Source: CAWUJT01 sp963922715 (GTDB taxonomy: Bacteria; Pseudomonadota; Alphaproteobacteria; Rhodobacterales; Rhodobacteraceae). Taken from it: DNA of 32,998 bases. Under the pieces are notes generated by a model. The model saw only the letters and a program-made list of their open reading frames with translations. It ran no database searches and had not been told where the DNA came from. Below, in pieces: positions 15,127 through 23,139 of this stretch. Each line of letters starts with the position of its first letter. The stretch's first letter is position 1. The stretch spans positions 1 to 32,998 of the forward strand of contig CAWUJT010000012.1 in the NCBI GenBank assembly GCA_963922715.1, given 5' to 3'. The position numbers and the translations under genes were made by a program.

Positions 15127-16779
15127 GTGCAGAACATACTTTCAACATGGAACACCCTGGATGCGCGCCAGCGCATTATCCTAGGCGCTGTGACAATCGG
15201 TGTGTTTATAGCCGTGTTTTGGGGCGCAAGATTAGCAAACTCCCCCAACTTCGCGCTGCTTTATTCTGGACTTGATCCACGTGCTTCTGGGGACGTGATC
15301 GCTGCTCTTGATGCGGAAGGCGTCGCCTATGAGATCAAGGGATCCAGAATTTATGTCCCTTATCAAGATCGTGACCGCCTTAGAATGAGCCTGGCGGCAA
15401 GTAATCTGCCTGCAAACAGCACCGAAGGCTATGAACTTCTGGAGCGCATGACAGGGTTCGGCACCACTTCTCAGATGTTTGATGCCGCGTATTGGCGTGC
15501 CAAAGAAGGGGAATTGGCCCGCACCATAGCAGCAGCAGGTGACATTCGCAGTGCACGTGTACACATTGCGCGCAGCACAGCCGTGGCGTTTCAACGTGAT
15601 CGGGACACCAGTGCCTCTGTGACATTGACGATGGCAGGCACGCGGCTTTCCTCCATACAGGCCCATGCGATCCAGTTTCTTGTAGGCTCTGCTGTGCCTG
15701 GCCTTAGTCCACAAGATGTCACCGTGATCGATGCGGGCACAGGCCAGGTGGTATCCTCGGATATGGATTTGCCAGGCGGTATTGATCCTGCAAATCGTCA
15801 GACCGCATTGAAAACAGCAGTTGAACGGCTTTTGGCAGCGCGGTTGGGTCCAAATCGTGCTGTTGTAGAGCTTTCCATTGAAACCGTGAATGTGGAAGAG
15901 AAAATTCGTGAACGCAGATTGGATCCTGCCAATCGTGTTGTGCTGAGCACAGATACCGAAGAACGCTCCAGTCAAAGTCAGGGCAACGGACAGCCTGGCG
16001 TCACTGTGGCAAGCAACCTTCCCGAAGGAGACGCCGGTGCAGGGGCGTCTCAGTCAAGTCAGGACTCTGAGACACGCGCGCGCGTCAATTACGATATTTC
16101 ACAAACCGAGCGGGAAGTGCATTTGGCCCCAGGGGCGATCAAACGTCTTACCGTTGCGGTTTTGGTCGATGGTGTACGCACCGTTGATGAGACAGGCACA
16201 ACCCAATGGAGCCCGCGACCGCAAGAAGAGCTGGAGGCGTTGCAGGAACTCGTTCAAGCCGCCGTTGGATTTAATTCCGAACGAGGAGATATCGTCACAC
16301 TGCGCAGCATGCAGTTTGAACACGTCCCAGGACAAGACGGCACAACGGCGCCCGAAGTCAGTTTGTTCTCTGGTCTTGATCTTAACCGTACACTCCAGAT
16401 CCTTTTGGTCCTTATCGGGGCTTATCTGCTTGCACGGATGGCGCTACGCCCCACGTTTATCAATACACCCCAAGCGGCGGCCTTACCTGCACCAGCTGCA
16501 GAAGACGCATTACCGGCTGCATTGCCAGCGCTTGAGACTGCTTCAGGCGCGTCTGATATTTTGCCAATGGCGACCATTCAGGATTTTGACATCCCGATTG
16601 AAAACGACAATGGCAAAATCGTCTTGGCCGATCTCCCTGAATTGCCACCGCTTCCGAATTTCAGCAATGAGGAAGAGGACAACCCGATCGAGCGCCTCAA
16701 GCAACTGATCGAAGATCGCAAAGAAGAAACAATTGAAATCCTCAGAGGATGGATGGAAGAGCGGGAGGAAGAAGTGTAA
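15127..16779 (+). CDS. fliF: Flagellar MS-ring protein FliF
   Basis: FliF forms the membrane ring on which the rotor and export gate assemble. The 550-residue protein has an N-terminal membrane helix (about 20-37), the YscJ-type ring-building domains (for example NFALLYSGLDPRASGDVIAAL, then EGELARTIAA and ARVHIA), a disordered central segment rich in Ser/Gln/Gly, a second helix near 421-437 (ILLVLIGAYLLARMAL) and a C-terminal acidic tail with EETIEILRGWMEE, the FliG-binding type motif. The GTG at 15127 is best placed after AAAAGGGG; the in-frame GTG at 15121 would abut that site. It overlaps the next gene as TAATG. Confidence 0.96.
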   Translation: MQNILSTWNTLDARQRIILGAVTIGVFIAVFWGARLANSPNFALLYSGLDPRASGDVIAALDAEGVAYEIKGSRIYVPYQDRDRLRMSLAASNLPANSTEGYELLERMTGFGTTSQMFDAAYWRAKEGELARTIAAAGDIRSARVHIARSTAVAFQRDRDTSASVTLTMAGTRLSSIQAHAIQFLVGSAVPGLSPQDVTVIDAGTGQVVSSDMDLPGGIDPANRQTALKTAVERLLAARLGPNRAVVELSIETVNVEEKIRERRLDPANRVVLSTDTEERSSQSQGNGQPGVTVASNLPEGDAGAGASQSSQDSETRARVNYDISQTEREVHLAPGAIKRLTVAVLVDGVRTVDETGTTQWSPRPQEELEALQELVQAAVGFNSERGDIVTLRSMQFEHVPGQDGTTAPEVSLFSGLDLNRTLQILLVLIGAYLLARMALRPTFINTPQAAALPAPAAEDALPAALPALETASGASDILPMATIQDFDIPIENDNGKIVLADLPELPPLPNFSNEEEDNPIERLKQLIEDRKEETIEILRGWMEEREEEV

Positions 16780-17396
16780 TGGCACAATCCGTCATTTTGG
16801 AAGATTTCTCGGCGCCTATTGCCCCACCTGTGCCAAAGCCTACCGCCGCGCCGGAGGCTGACGATGCGACCATGGAACAAAAAATCGCCGCCAGTTACGA
16901 AAAAGGGTTCCAAGCGGGGTGGGATGATTGCAAAGCGAGCATGCAAAATGATCAAACCCTCATCGCAGAGGCTTTTGGCCGCCGATTAGGTGAACTGACG
17001 CTTATCAGAGACGACATACGAACGAAACTTCTGGCCGAGATTCATCCCCTTTTTGAAGATATTCTGCAAAAAATTTTACCCCGGGTTGTCCAACATGCCT
17101 TTTTGCCTCGTATTGTTGAAGAAATTCAACATGCGTCATCTGAAATCGGTGCGGGCCCTTTCGTAATCGCTGTTTGCGAAGAAGACGCCCCGGCCCTGCA
17201 AAACATGCTGGAAACTGTCTCTGACCTGCCCGCTGTGGAAGTTGTCACAGATCCCGCTTTAGGCTTATCCCAGGCCTTTATTTCACTAGGGCAAAGTAAG
17301 CGCAAACTTGATCTTTCGGGCATCATGGATGCGGTAGAAACAGCTTTTGCTGAATTCTCAGATCAAGACAAAAAACTGGAGCCCTCTTATGGTTGA
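16779..17396 (+). CDS. FliH-like flagellar export ATPase regulator
   Basis: A 205-residue cytoplasmic protein with a Pro/Ala-rich N-terminus, the motif YEKGFQAGWDDC (about 45-56) that resembles the EqGYeqG-type repeat start of FliH, a helical middle, and a C-terminal alpha/beta domain (PFVIAVCEEDAPALQNML, VEVVTDPALGLSQAFI) typical of FliH/YscL. FliH binds the FliI ATPase and FliN, delivering it to the export gate. Its place between fliF and fliN fits, although fliG and fliI, which usually flank it, are absent here. The start ATG overlaps the fliF stop (TAATG) and the stop overlaps fliN by 8 bases. Confidence 0.8.
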   Translation: MAQSVILEDFSAPIAPPVPKPTAAPEADDATMEQKIAASYEKGFQAGWDDCKASMQNDQTLIAEAFGRRLGELTLIRDDIRTKLLAEIHPLFEDILQKILPRVVQHAFLPRIVEEIQHASSEIGAGPFVIAVCEEDAPALQNMLETVSDLPAVEVVTDPALGLSQAFISLGQSKRKLDLSGIMDAVETAFAEFSDQDKKLEPSYG

Positions 17397-17661
17397 TACT
17401 TTACGTTCAAACAGTCCTCTGGCCAATATTCCGGTTGAAATTCGCGTTTGCGTCGGGGCAGCCCGGCCGACGATTTCCCAACTGATGGCTTTAGAACAAG
17501 ACAGTGTATTGGAATTGGATCGATCCGTGAATGATCCTGTTGAGCTTTATGTTGGTGAGAAGTTGATTGCCCGTGGCGAACTTGAAGAAATTCAAGCAGA
17601 TGGGAGTGGGGCGCTGGGCGTACGATTGACAGAAGTTGTCGACTTGGAGCCCTCTAGGTGA
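17389..17661 (+). CDS. fliN: Flagellar motor switch protein FliN
   Basis: FliN forms the base of the C-ring and contributes to switching and export. The 90-residue protein is essentially one SpoA domain: NIPVEIRVCVGAARPTISQL, LEQDSVLELDRSVNDPVEL and YVGEKLIARGELEEI. It is shorter than E. coli FliN (137 residues) and lacks an N-terminal extension. The frame is open to 17347, but the ATG at 17389 starts the domain and lies inside the 3' end of the fliH-like gene (8-base overlap). The stop overlaps the GTG start of fliP. The usual partner FliM is not in the window. Confidence 0.93.
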   Translation: MVDTLRSNSPLANIPVEIRVCVGAARPTISQLMALEQDSVLELDRSVNDPVELYVGEKLIARGELEEIQADGSGALGVRLTEVVDLEPSR

Positions 17662-18383
17662 GACGCGTATCACTCTTGGTGTGTGTTTTCGGGCTTTTGG
17701 CGACCCCAGGATTCTCTCAATCCTTGGAAATTGATTTCGGGGATGAAACGTCCCTAACAGCCCGCAGCCTGCAACTGATTGCCCTCATTACCGTTTTGAG
17801 CCTTGCGCCCGGCTTGGCCATTATGGTGACGTGTTTTCCCTTCATTGTCACGGTACTGTCCATTTTGCGCCAAGCCATAGGCCTGCAACAAGCCCCGCCA
17901 AATATGTTGATCGTCAGTTTGGCCCTGTTTTTGACATATTTCGTCATGGAGCCCGTATTCCAAGCCTCTTGGCAAGAGGGTATCGCCCCGCTTTTGGCCG
18001 AGGAAATTACCATGAGCGAAAGCTGGCAACGCACGCTTGCCCCTTTCAAGATCTTTATGGCCAATCGTGTTGATCCCGAAACGCTGACCGAGTTTCAAGC
18101 GCTGCGCACCGAAACAACGGCAGAACCTGTTGATCCAGACACCTTTTCAATTTTAGTCCCGGCATTTTTGCTTTCAGAGATCTCCAGAGCCTTTCAGGTG
18201 GGATTTTTGATCTTTCTGCCTTTTCTCATCATTGACATGGTTGTCGCGGCTGTCTTGATGTCTATGGGCATGATGATGGTGCCACCCGCCATCGTCTCTC
18301 TTCCCTTCAAGCTTGCTTTTTTTGTTGTTGCCGACGGCTGGAGTCTGGTCACCTCTGCCCTGGTGCGCGGTTATTTTCCTTGA
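17658..18383 (+). CDS. fliP: Flagellar export gate protein FliP
   Basis: FliP is the main pore-forming subunit of the flagellar export gate. The 241-residue protein has a cleavable signal peptide (about 1-20, ending GFSQ), then two membrane helices with the hallmark segments MVTCFPFIVTVLSILRQAIG and PPNMLIVSLALFLTYFVM, a periplasmic loop (about 105-165), and two C-terminal helices including FQVGFLIFLPFLIIDMVVA and MMVPPAIVSLPFKLAFF. The GTG start at 17658 overlaps the fliN stop as GTGA, so the two are coupled. fliQ, normally downstream, is replaced by the small FliG-like gene. Confidence 0.96.
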   Translation: MRRVSLLVCVFGLLATPGFSQSLEIDFGDETSLTARSLQLIALITVLSLAPGLAIMVTCFPFIVTVLSILRQAIGLQQAPPNMLIVSLALFLTYFVMEPVFQASWQEGIAPLLAEEITMSESWQRTLAPFKIFMANRVDPETLTEFQALRTETTAEPVDPDTFSILVPAFLLSEISRAFQVGFLIFLPFLIIDMVVAAVLMSMGMMMVPPAIVSLPFKLAFFVVADGWSLVTSALVRGYFP

Positions 18384-18394
18384 AAGGCTTCACC

Positions 18395-18838
18395 ATGAGT
18401 GCAAATCCCCACCCCAAATCGCCACATTCCCAAAGCCCAAAAGACCGCGCGCGTATTTTACTCGAACTGCTCAGGGACAAAAAAACGAAATCCGGTTTTG
18501 ATCCGCTTTTGTCTGAGGCGACAGTACAAGCGGAAAATACGACAATACCCTCACCAGAGGCATTAAAACAAAGCGCCAGAGAGCTATTGGAGCGTATAAA
18601 CCAACAGCCGACCCCCACCACCCCTTCGACCAGATTGGGTGCAATGCCGATGGCTATCTTACGCAGCACGATTGCAGCGCTTGTCGATGGCAGCAGGCTC
18701 GCCCAGGAACATCCCTCGGTCATCGCGCTTGTAATCGCGCATCAGTCACGAAAGACGCAGGCGACAATTCTGCGCGGCCTACCTGCTCAACAAGCACGCC
18801 GAGTGCAAAGAGCGCTGCGCTTTGTTCGCGTTGGCTGA
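18395..18838 (+). CDS. Small flagellar-operon protein with FliG middle-domain-like segment
   Basis: A 147-residue protein with a basic, Pro/Ser-rich start, a variable middle and a C-terminal segment (105-142) starting EHPSVIALVIAHQ and continuing ILRGLPAQQARRVQRAL. This aligns without gaps to the FliG middle-domain pattern around the EHPQ motif (EHPQxIAxILAHL, then about ten residues, then LPEELRxxVxRRI). FliG uses this region to bind FliM. The protein stops there and has no torque-generating C-terminal domain, and residues 1-100 do not resemble FliG-N. The ATG at 18395 has AAAGG 8 bases upstream; an in-frame TTG at 18380 overlapping the fliP stop is an alternative. It may be a rotor/C-ring accessory protein or a decayed FliG relic. 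Confidence 0.7.
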   Translation: MSANPHPKSPHSQSPKDRARILLELLRDKKTKSGFDPLLSEATVQAENTTIPSPEALKQSARELLERINQQPTPTTPSTRLGAMPMAILRSTIAALVDGSRLAQEHPSVIALVIAHQSRKTQATILRGLPAQQARRVQRALRFVRVG

Positions 18839-18945
18839 TCTTTTACCGTCAAGAATGGATTTGAGCGGGTTAGGCCGACACAAGTCTTGCAGAAGAAAAC
18901 CGGCTATGTAAGCTCTAACCAAACCATGAAAGAAAGGGGATGAGC

Positions 18946-20430
18946 ATGCCCAACCACGCCGTTCAGTTCGATATCCTGACCCCGCCACAACATGGCCCAC
19001 ATTCCTTTGATGACCCGAAAAAAGCCACGGAAGAGCTTGTAACACTTTACCGAGAAGCCAAACTCTTTCTAAAGGACGCATTTACAAAATGTTTGAATGG
19101 CTCGCCGATAAAAACAAGATTTCGTGCCTTCTATCCTGAAATTCGTTTCAAGACCCACAGCTATGGATATATAGACAATCGGTTAAGTTTTGGACATGTT
19201 CCCAACCCAGGCACATACGCAACGACAATCACGCGACCTGATCTCTTTCACAACTACCTAAGACAACAAATTGGCCTTTTGATAGAGAACCACAGCGAAC
19301 CTGTTACAATAGGGTGGTCGCAGACCCCGATCCCAATTCACTTTGCACTGGCCGAAGAATTTTCAACCCAAGCCATTCAAGACGGTACCCTTAGCTTTTC
19401 GCTGCGCGATGTCTTTGATGTGCCCGATCTGACTTCGACCAATGATGCGATTGTGAATGGTTTAGGCTTTACGGAAAACGCCGAACTTCGCCCACTGGCC
19501 CCTTTTACAGCCCAACGCATCGATTACTCTTTGGCGCGGCTGGCCCATTATACAGCGACCCAGCCTGAACATTTCCAAAATTATGTGTTGTTCACCAACT
19601 ATCAATTCTATGTTGACGAATTCATCGCTTACGCCCGAGAAGTTCTTGCGGATCCAAGATCAGGATACCGTAGTCTTATCGGCCCCGGTGCTTGCGAAAT
19701 TTCTGATCCGACGACGCCCTTGGAATTACCCTCGAAACTACCACAAATGCCAACTTACCATCTGACACGGGAAAACGGGGACGGAATTAGTCTGGTCAAC
19801 ATCGGGGTGGGACCGTCTAACGCCAAAACGGCCACCGATCATATCGCCGTTTTACGCCCGCACGTTTGGCTGATGGTTGGCCATTGCGCGGGTTTACGCA
19901 ATTCGCAATCCTTAGGCGATTTTGTTTTGGCCCATGCCTACCTTCGCGAAGACCATGTACTGGATGACGATCTGCCCCTTTGGGTGCCGATCCCTCCACT
20001 GGCCGAGGTGCAAGTGGCCTTGGAAGAGGCTGTGGCAGGTGTGACAGAATTAAAAGGCTACGATCTCAAACGCATCATGCGCACCGGGACGGTGGCCACG
20101 ATCGACAACCGCAATTGGGAGCTGCGTGAAACGTCTGGTCCGGTCCAGAGATTAAGCCAATCTCGCGCCATTGCACTGGATATGGAAAGTGCAACGATTG
20201 CGGCCAACGGTTTCCGCTTTCGTGTGCCTTATGGTACCTTGTTGTGTGTCAGCGATAAGCCTTTGCATGGTGAATTGAAATTACCCGGCATGGCAACGGC
20301 CTTTTATAAGGAACAAGTCAGTCGGCACTTACGCATTGGGATCCGAGCCATGGAAGCGCTTCGAGATATGCCGCTGGAGCGCCTGCATTCTCGCAAACTC
20401 CGCTCTTTTGAAGAGACTGCATTTTTGTGA
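18946..20430 (+). CDS. amn: AMP nucleosidase
   Basis: Hydrolyses AMP to adenine and ribose 5-phosphate, adjusting adenylate pools. The 494-residue cytoplasmic protein has the AMP nucleosidase N-terminal domain (for example RFRAFYPEIRFKTHSYGYID) and a C-terminal phosphorylase-like domain with SLVNIGVGPSNAKTATDHIA, VWLMVGHCAGLR, and the nucleoside-binding ALDMESATIAANGFRF and LLCVSDKPLHGE segments. Length is close to E. coli Amn (484). I prefer the ATG at 18946 because AAAGGGG ends six bases before it; the in-frame ATG at 18940 directly abuts that site. It is not coupled to the flagellar operon (about 107 bases apart) and converges on ispE. Confidence 0.95.
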   Translation: MPNHAVQFDILTPPQHGPHSFDDPKKATEELVTLYREAKLFLKDAFTKCLNGSPIKTRFRAFYPEIRFKTHSYGYIDNRLSFGHVPNPGTYATTITRPDLFHNYLRQQIGLLIENHSEPVTIGWSQTPIPIHFALAEEFSTQAIQDGTLSFSLRDVFDVPDLTSTNDAIVNGLGFTENAELRPLAPFTAQRIDYSLARLAHYTATQPEHFQNYVLFTNYQFYVDEFIAYAREVLADPRSGYRSLIGPGACEISDPTTPLELPSKLPQMPTYHLTRENGDGISLVNIGVGPSNAKTATDHIAVLRPHVWLMVGHCAGLRNSQSLGDFVLAHAYLREDHVLDDDLPLWVPIPPLAEVQVALEEAVAGVTELKGYDLKRIMRTGTVATIDNRNWELRETSGPVQRLSQSRAIALDMESATIAANGFRFRVPYGTLLCVSDKPLHGELKLPGMATAFYKEQVSRHLRIGIRAMEALRDMPLERLHSRKLRSFEETAFL

Positions 20431-20449
20431 AAGCAGCTTTTCATTTTTT
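20428..20449 (+). terminator. Possible weak terminator after amn
   Basis: GAAAG (20429-20433) can pair with CTTTTC (20437-20442) across a three-base loop with one bulged T, followed by TTTTTT (20444-20449). The stem is short and AT-rich, so this is only a tentative intrinsic terminator, but it lies in the 60-base gap between convergent genes where one is expected. Confidence 0.3.
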
Positions 20450-20490
20450 GGACGTCGTGATCATTATTTCTGGGCAGACAGACGGCCATA

Positions 20491-21330
20491 TCACCCGCTG
20501 AGAATATGTGCCGCCTTCGTCCACCAGTCTTTATGCCGGATATGTTTCGCGGCAGTCTGCGCCGCTGCGAGGGTGGGATAAAGACCAAAACAGCTTGACC
20601 CGGAGCCTGACATCCGCGCGACGGCTGCACCGGCGTTTTCTAGCGCTTGCAAAGCCAATCCAATTTCAGGGGCGATCAATCGCGCTGGCGCTTCAAGGTC
20701 ATTTCTGTGCTGATTCAACCAGACACAAAATTCTTCGAAATTTGCATGTTTAGGAAGATCATGCATGGGAGGATTTCCTTTTCTCCTCAGCGCTTTGAAC
20801 ACTTCACCCGTTGACAATTTTACACCTGTGTTCAGCAACAAAACAGCCATATCAGGCAGCGCTGGACTGTCACAAAGGTCAGCCCCGATCCCCATCATCC
20901 TTTGAGGTTTTGGCACCATGCAAACGGGCAAATCTGCGCCCAGTTCGACCAAAGCATCTACAGAGGGGAAAGACTGGTCCATGGCATGACACACAGCACG
21001 GAGTGCGGCGGCTGCATCTGATGTCCCGCCGCCCAAGCCCGCAGAATGCGGTAGGTTTTTTTCAAGATGAAGTGCAAAAACCTTATCAGGAAAAAAACGT
21101 GCTAGAACACGCCAGACCAGATTGGTGTGATCGGTTGGCACACCTTGAGCGAATGGGCCAGTCACCTGAAGGGATGTTACCACAGCTTTGCTAAGCTTTA
21201 AGGTGTCGCCTATGTCTGCAAAAACAACCAAACTATCGAGTATGTGGTATCCATCGCCCCTTAAGCCTGTAACATGAAGCGACAAGTTGATTTTTGCTGG
21301 CGCAAAGGCCTTAAACAGCAGGCGCGTCAC
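20491..21330 (-). CDS. ispE: 4-diphosphocytidyl-2-C-methyl-D-erythritol kinase
   Basis: Phosphorylates CDP-methylerythritol in the non-mevalonate isoprenoid pathway, feeding quinones, undecaprenyl lipids and carotenoids. The 279-residue cytoplasmic GHMP kinase has the substrate-binding start AFAPAKINLSLHVTGLRGDG (with YHILDS after it), the ATP-binding motif LPHSAGLGGGTSDAAAAL (about 93-110), a catalytic-region ELGADLPVCM segment, and the C-terminal ARMSGSGSSCFGLY glycine-rich motif. It begins with GTG whose bases overlap the stop of the upstream TPR gene (GTGA at 21327-21330), so translation is likely coupled. Confidence 0.95.
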   Translation of the reverse strand: MTRLLFKAFAPAKINLSLHVTGLRGDGYHILDSLVVFADIGDTLKLSKAVVTSLQVTGPFAQGVPTDHTNLVWRVLARFFPDKVFALHLEKNLPHSAGLGGGTSDAAAALRAVCHAMDQSFPSVDALVELGADLPVCMVPKPQRMMGIGADLCDSPALPDMAVLLLNTGVKLSTGEVFKALRRKGNPPMHDLPKHANFEEFCVWLNQHRNDLEAPARLIAPEIGLALQALENAGAAVARMSGSGSSCFGLYPTLAAAQTAAKHIRHKDWWTKAAHILSG

Positions 21331-23039
21331 GGCTCTTTGGCAATATTCAGATCTGGATCAGCCTCTTGTGACAAAACCTTATCCAATCCAATCAGAAGCT
21401 TGCTACGGATGCGGTCAGGATCAGCGTCAGTATCATTCGGTTCAGGGATGAAACTCAACGCCCGCTTCCACTGGAATTCTGCCTCGCGTTTGCGCCCAAC
21501 TTTCCAATATACATCGCCAAGATGATCATTAATGACCGGGTCGAGTGGTTCAAGCGCCACCGCGCGCTCCATAGGTTCAACCGCCTCATCATATCGGCCT
21601 AGGCGATAAAGAACCCATCCCAGGCTATCAATGATAAACCCATCATTCTCACTTTCATCAACTGCACGTTCTATCATCTCCAAGGCTTCATCAAGTCGCC
21701 TGCGCTGTTCAACCAATGAGTAGCCATAGTAATTCAAAACCAAGGGATGCCCTGGATTGAGCGCAAGCGCCCGTTCAAAATCCGCTTCTGCTTCTTGCCA
21801 ACGGCCCGTACGTTCATTCGTGATGCCCCTGGTGTAAAAAACAAACCACTGGCGTGGTTCCGGCACCTCGAAGAGTTCTATCGCACGTCTGTAAGCCAGG
21901 CGTGCCGCTTCAAAATTATCTGTACGGCGGTTGATATCGCCCGTTGTTATGTAGATTGAAGGTTCATCAGGGTAAATCTTGCTGAGCGTATGTAAGACCT
22001 CTAAGGCTTTATCGGGCTCATTCATGGAAAATAAAATTTCCGCACGCGCAATTACGGCCGATATATAATTTGGATGATCCTTTGGGACAGTATCAAGAGC
22101 GTCAAGAGCAAGATTATATTGTCCGATTTCTTCAAAGACCTCTGCACTCAGTAGCGCAGCATCGGCCAAGCTTGGATCAAGCAGCATCGCTGCCCGACTG
22201 TGCAGCAGGGTAAATGCCTCCGAGGTCCCACTACTGTAGACTGTCGCTAGGGTGTGAAAGGCTTCGGCCATACCCTCTTTAGGAGAATTGATACGCATAT
22301 CGCGCACTTTTGAATTAGATCTCAATGACGCCAGCATCGCACTTAGCAAAATACTGTCCCCTCGCTCCAAAGTTCTTTCCAATAGGTCAACAGCATCCGT
22401 GGGCCGTTCAAGCTCTTGCAAGATCTGTGCGTGTGTGGCCAATCCCCTTACATCGAGACGAATGGGGCCATATGTCACGCCTGACAGGATGGCTTCTGCA
22501 CCCTCAAGATCTCCGACGATAGAAAGAGCGTAAGCCTTGTGCAGCAAAGCCAGTTCAGAAAAACTTTCGGTTTCGGCCAGTCGATCAAATGACCTGAGCG
22601 CAGTTGACATTTGTCCCAAACCAACCTCTGTCCAGGCGAGTAACAAACCATCCAAAACTGACCCTGAAGCAGAACCAACCTTTAAAAGGTCTTGTGCTTC
22701 AACAAGTTTGTCCTCTGTGAGAAAGTCAACGATTGTGACAAGTTGCGCAATTTGACTAATCTCGTTTGACGAGGGCTGCGTCTGAGCGACCTCTGCCGCC
22801 CGTGCAAAATTTCCAGTAATGGAAAAAACGATCATGGCATTTTCGGCAATGTCTGAATTTGCCGGAATATCTTGCAGAAGGCGATCAAAATAATATGCGG
22901 CTTGTTCATAGTCACCCGCGAAACTTGCCAAACGAGACGCAACATAAGCCCCCGACTCCGGCGAGACATTCTGTGCTTTTACAGCAACACCTGGTAGAAT
23001 TGAAAAAATCCAGAAAAAGGTTAGAAACAGTTGCTTCAT
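21327..23039 (-). CDS. Secreted tetratricopeptide repeat protein
   Basis: A 570-residue protein with a signal peptide (about 1-22, ending AVKA before QN) but no lipobox, so probably periplasmic. The rest is an array of helical TPR-like repeats, clearest in the C-terminal half: EARLAYRRAIELFEVPEP, EAEADFERALALNPGHPLVL, DEALEMIERAVDESENDG, DEAVEPMERAVALEPLDPVI and REAEFQWKRALSFIPEP. TPR arrays mediate protein contacts; no substrate can be inferred. The ATG at 23039 has AAGGA about 7 bases upstream and a possible promoter further up. The stop overlaps the ispE start, and ETF-QO lies upstream in the same orientation 100 bases away, possibly in one transcript. Confidence 0.88.
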   Translation of the reverse strand: MKQLFLTFFWIFSILPGVAVKAQNVSPESGAYVASRLASFAGDYEQAAYYFDRLLQDIPANSDIAENAMIVFSITGNFARAAEVAQTQPSSNEISQIAQLVTIVDFLTEDKLVEAQDLLKVGSASGSVLDGLLLAWTEVGLGQMSTALRSFDRLAETESFSELALLHKAYALSIVGDLEGAEAILSGVTYGPIRLDVRGLATHAQILQELERPTDAVDLLERTLERGDSILLSAMLASLRSNSKVRDMRINSPKEGMAEAFHTLATVYSSGTSEAFTLLHSRAAMLLDPSLADAALLSAEVFEEIGQYNLALDALDTVPKDHPNYISAVIARAEILFSMNEPDKALEVLHTLSKIYPDEPSIYITTGDINRRTDNFEAARLAYRRAIELFEVPEPRQWFVFYTRGITNERTGRWQEAEADFERALALNPGHPLVLNYYGYSLVEQRRRLDEALEMIERAVDESENDGFIIDSLGWVLYRLGRYDEAVEPMERAVALEPLDPVINDHLGDVYWKVGRKREAEFQWKRALSFIPEPNDTDADPDRIRSKLLIGLDKVLSQEADPDLNIAKEP

Positions 23040-23068
23040 TAAATATCCTTATCGGTATTTACTCTGTT

Positions 23069-23096
23069 ACAATAGCAAAACTCATTCTCTATTCAA
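23069..23096 (-). promoter_or_regulatory. Possible promoter for the TPR-ispE genes
   Basis: On the minus strand, TTGAAT (23096-23091) and TATTGT (23074-23069) are 16 bases apart, each with four consensus matches. The predicted start would give a leader of about 25 bases before the ATG at 23039. The region is AT-rich, so chance matches are likely; support is modest. Confidence 0.33.
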
Positions 23097-23139
23097 TGTA
23101 TGGGCCGGCCCAGAGGGCTATATCTGAATAAAATCTATG

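Noticed and set aside
15232..15975. Long open frame (247 codons) on the minus strand inside fliF
   Set aside because: Wholly antisense to a confident fliF; composition rich in Cys/His typical of a shadow frame, no plausible start context or domain.
16037..16708. Open frame of 223 codons on the plus strand, another frame of fliF
   Set aside because: Overlaps the C-terminal half of fliF and has no family resemblance; shadow of the real gene.
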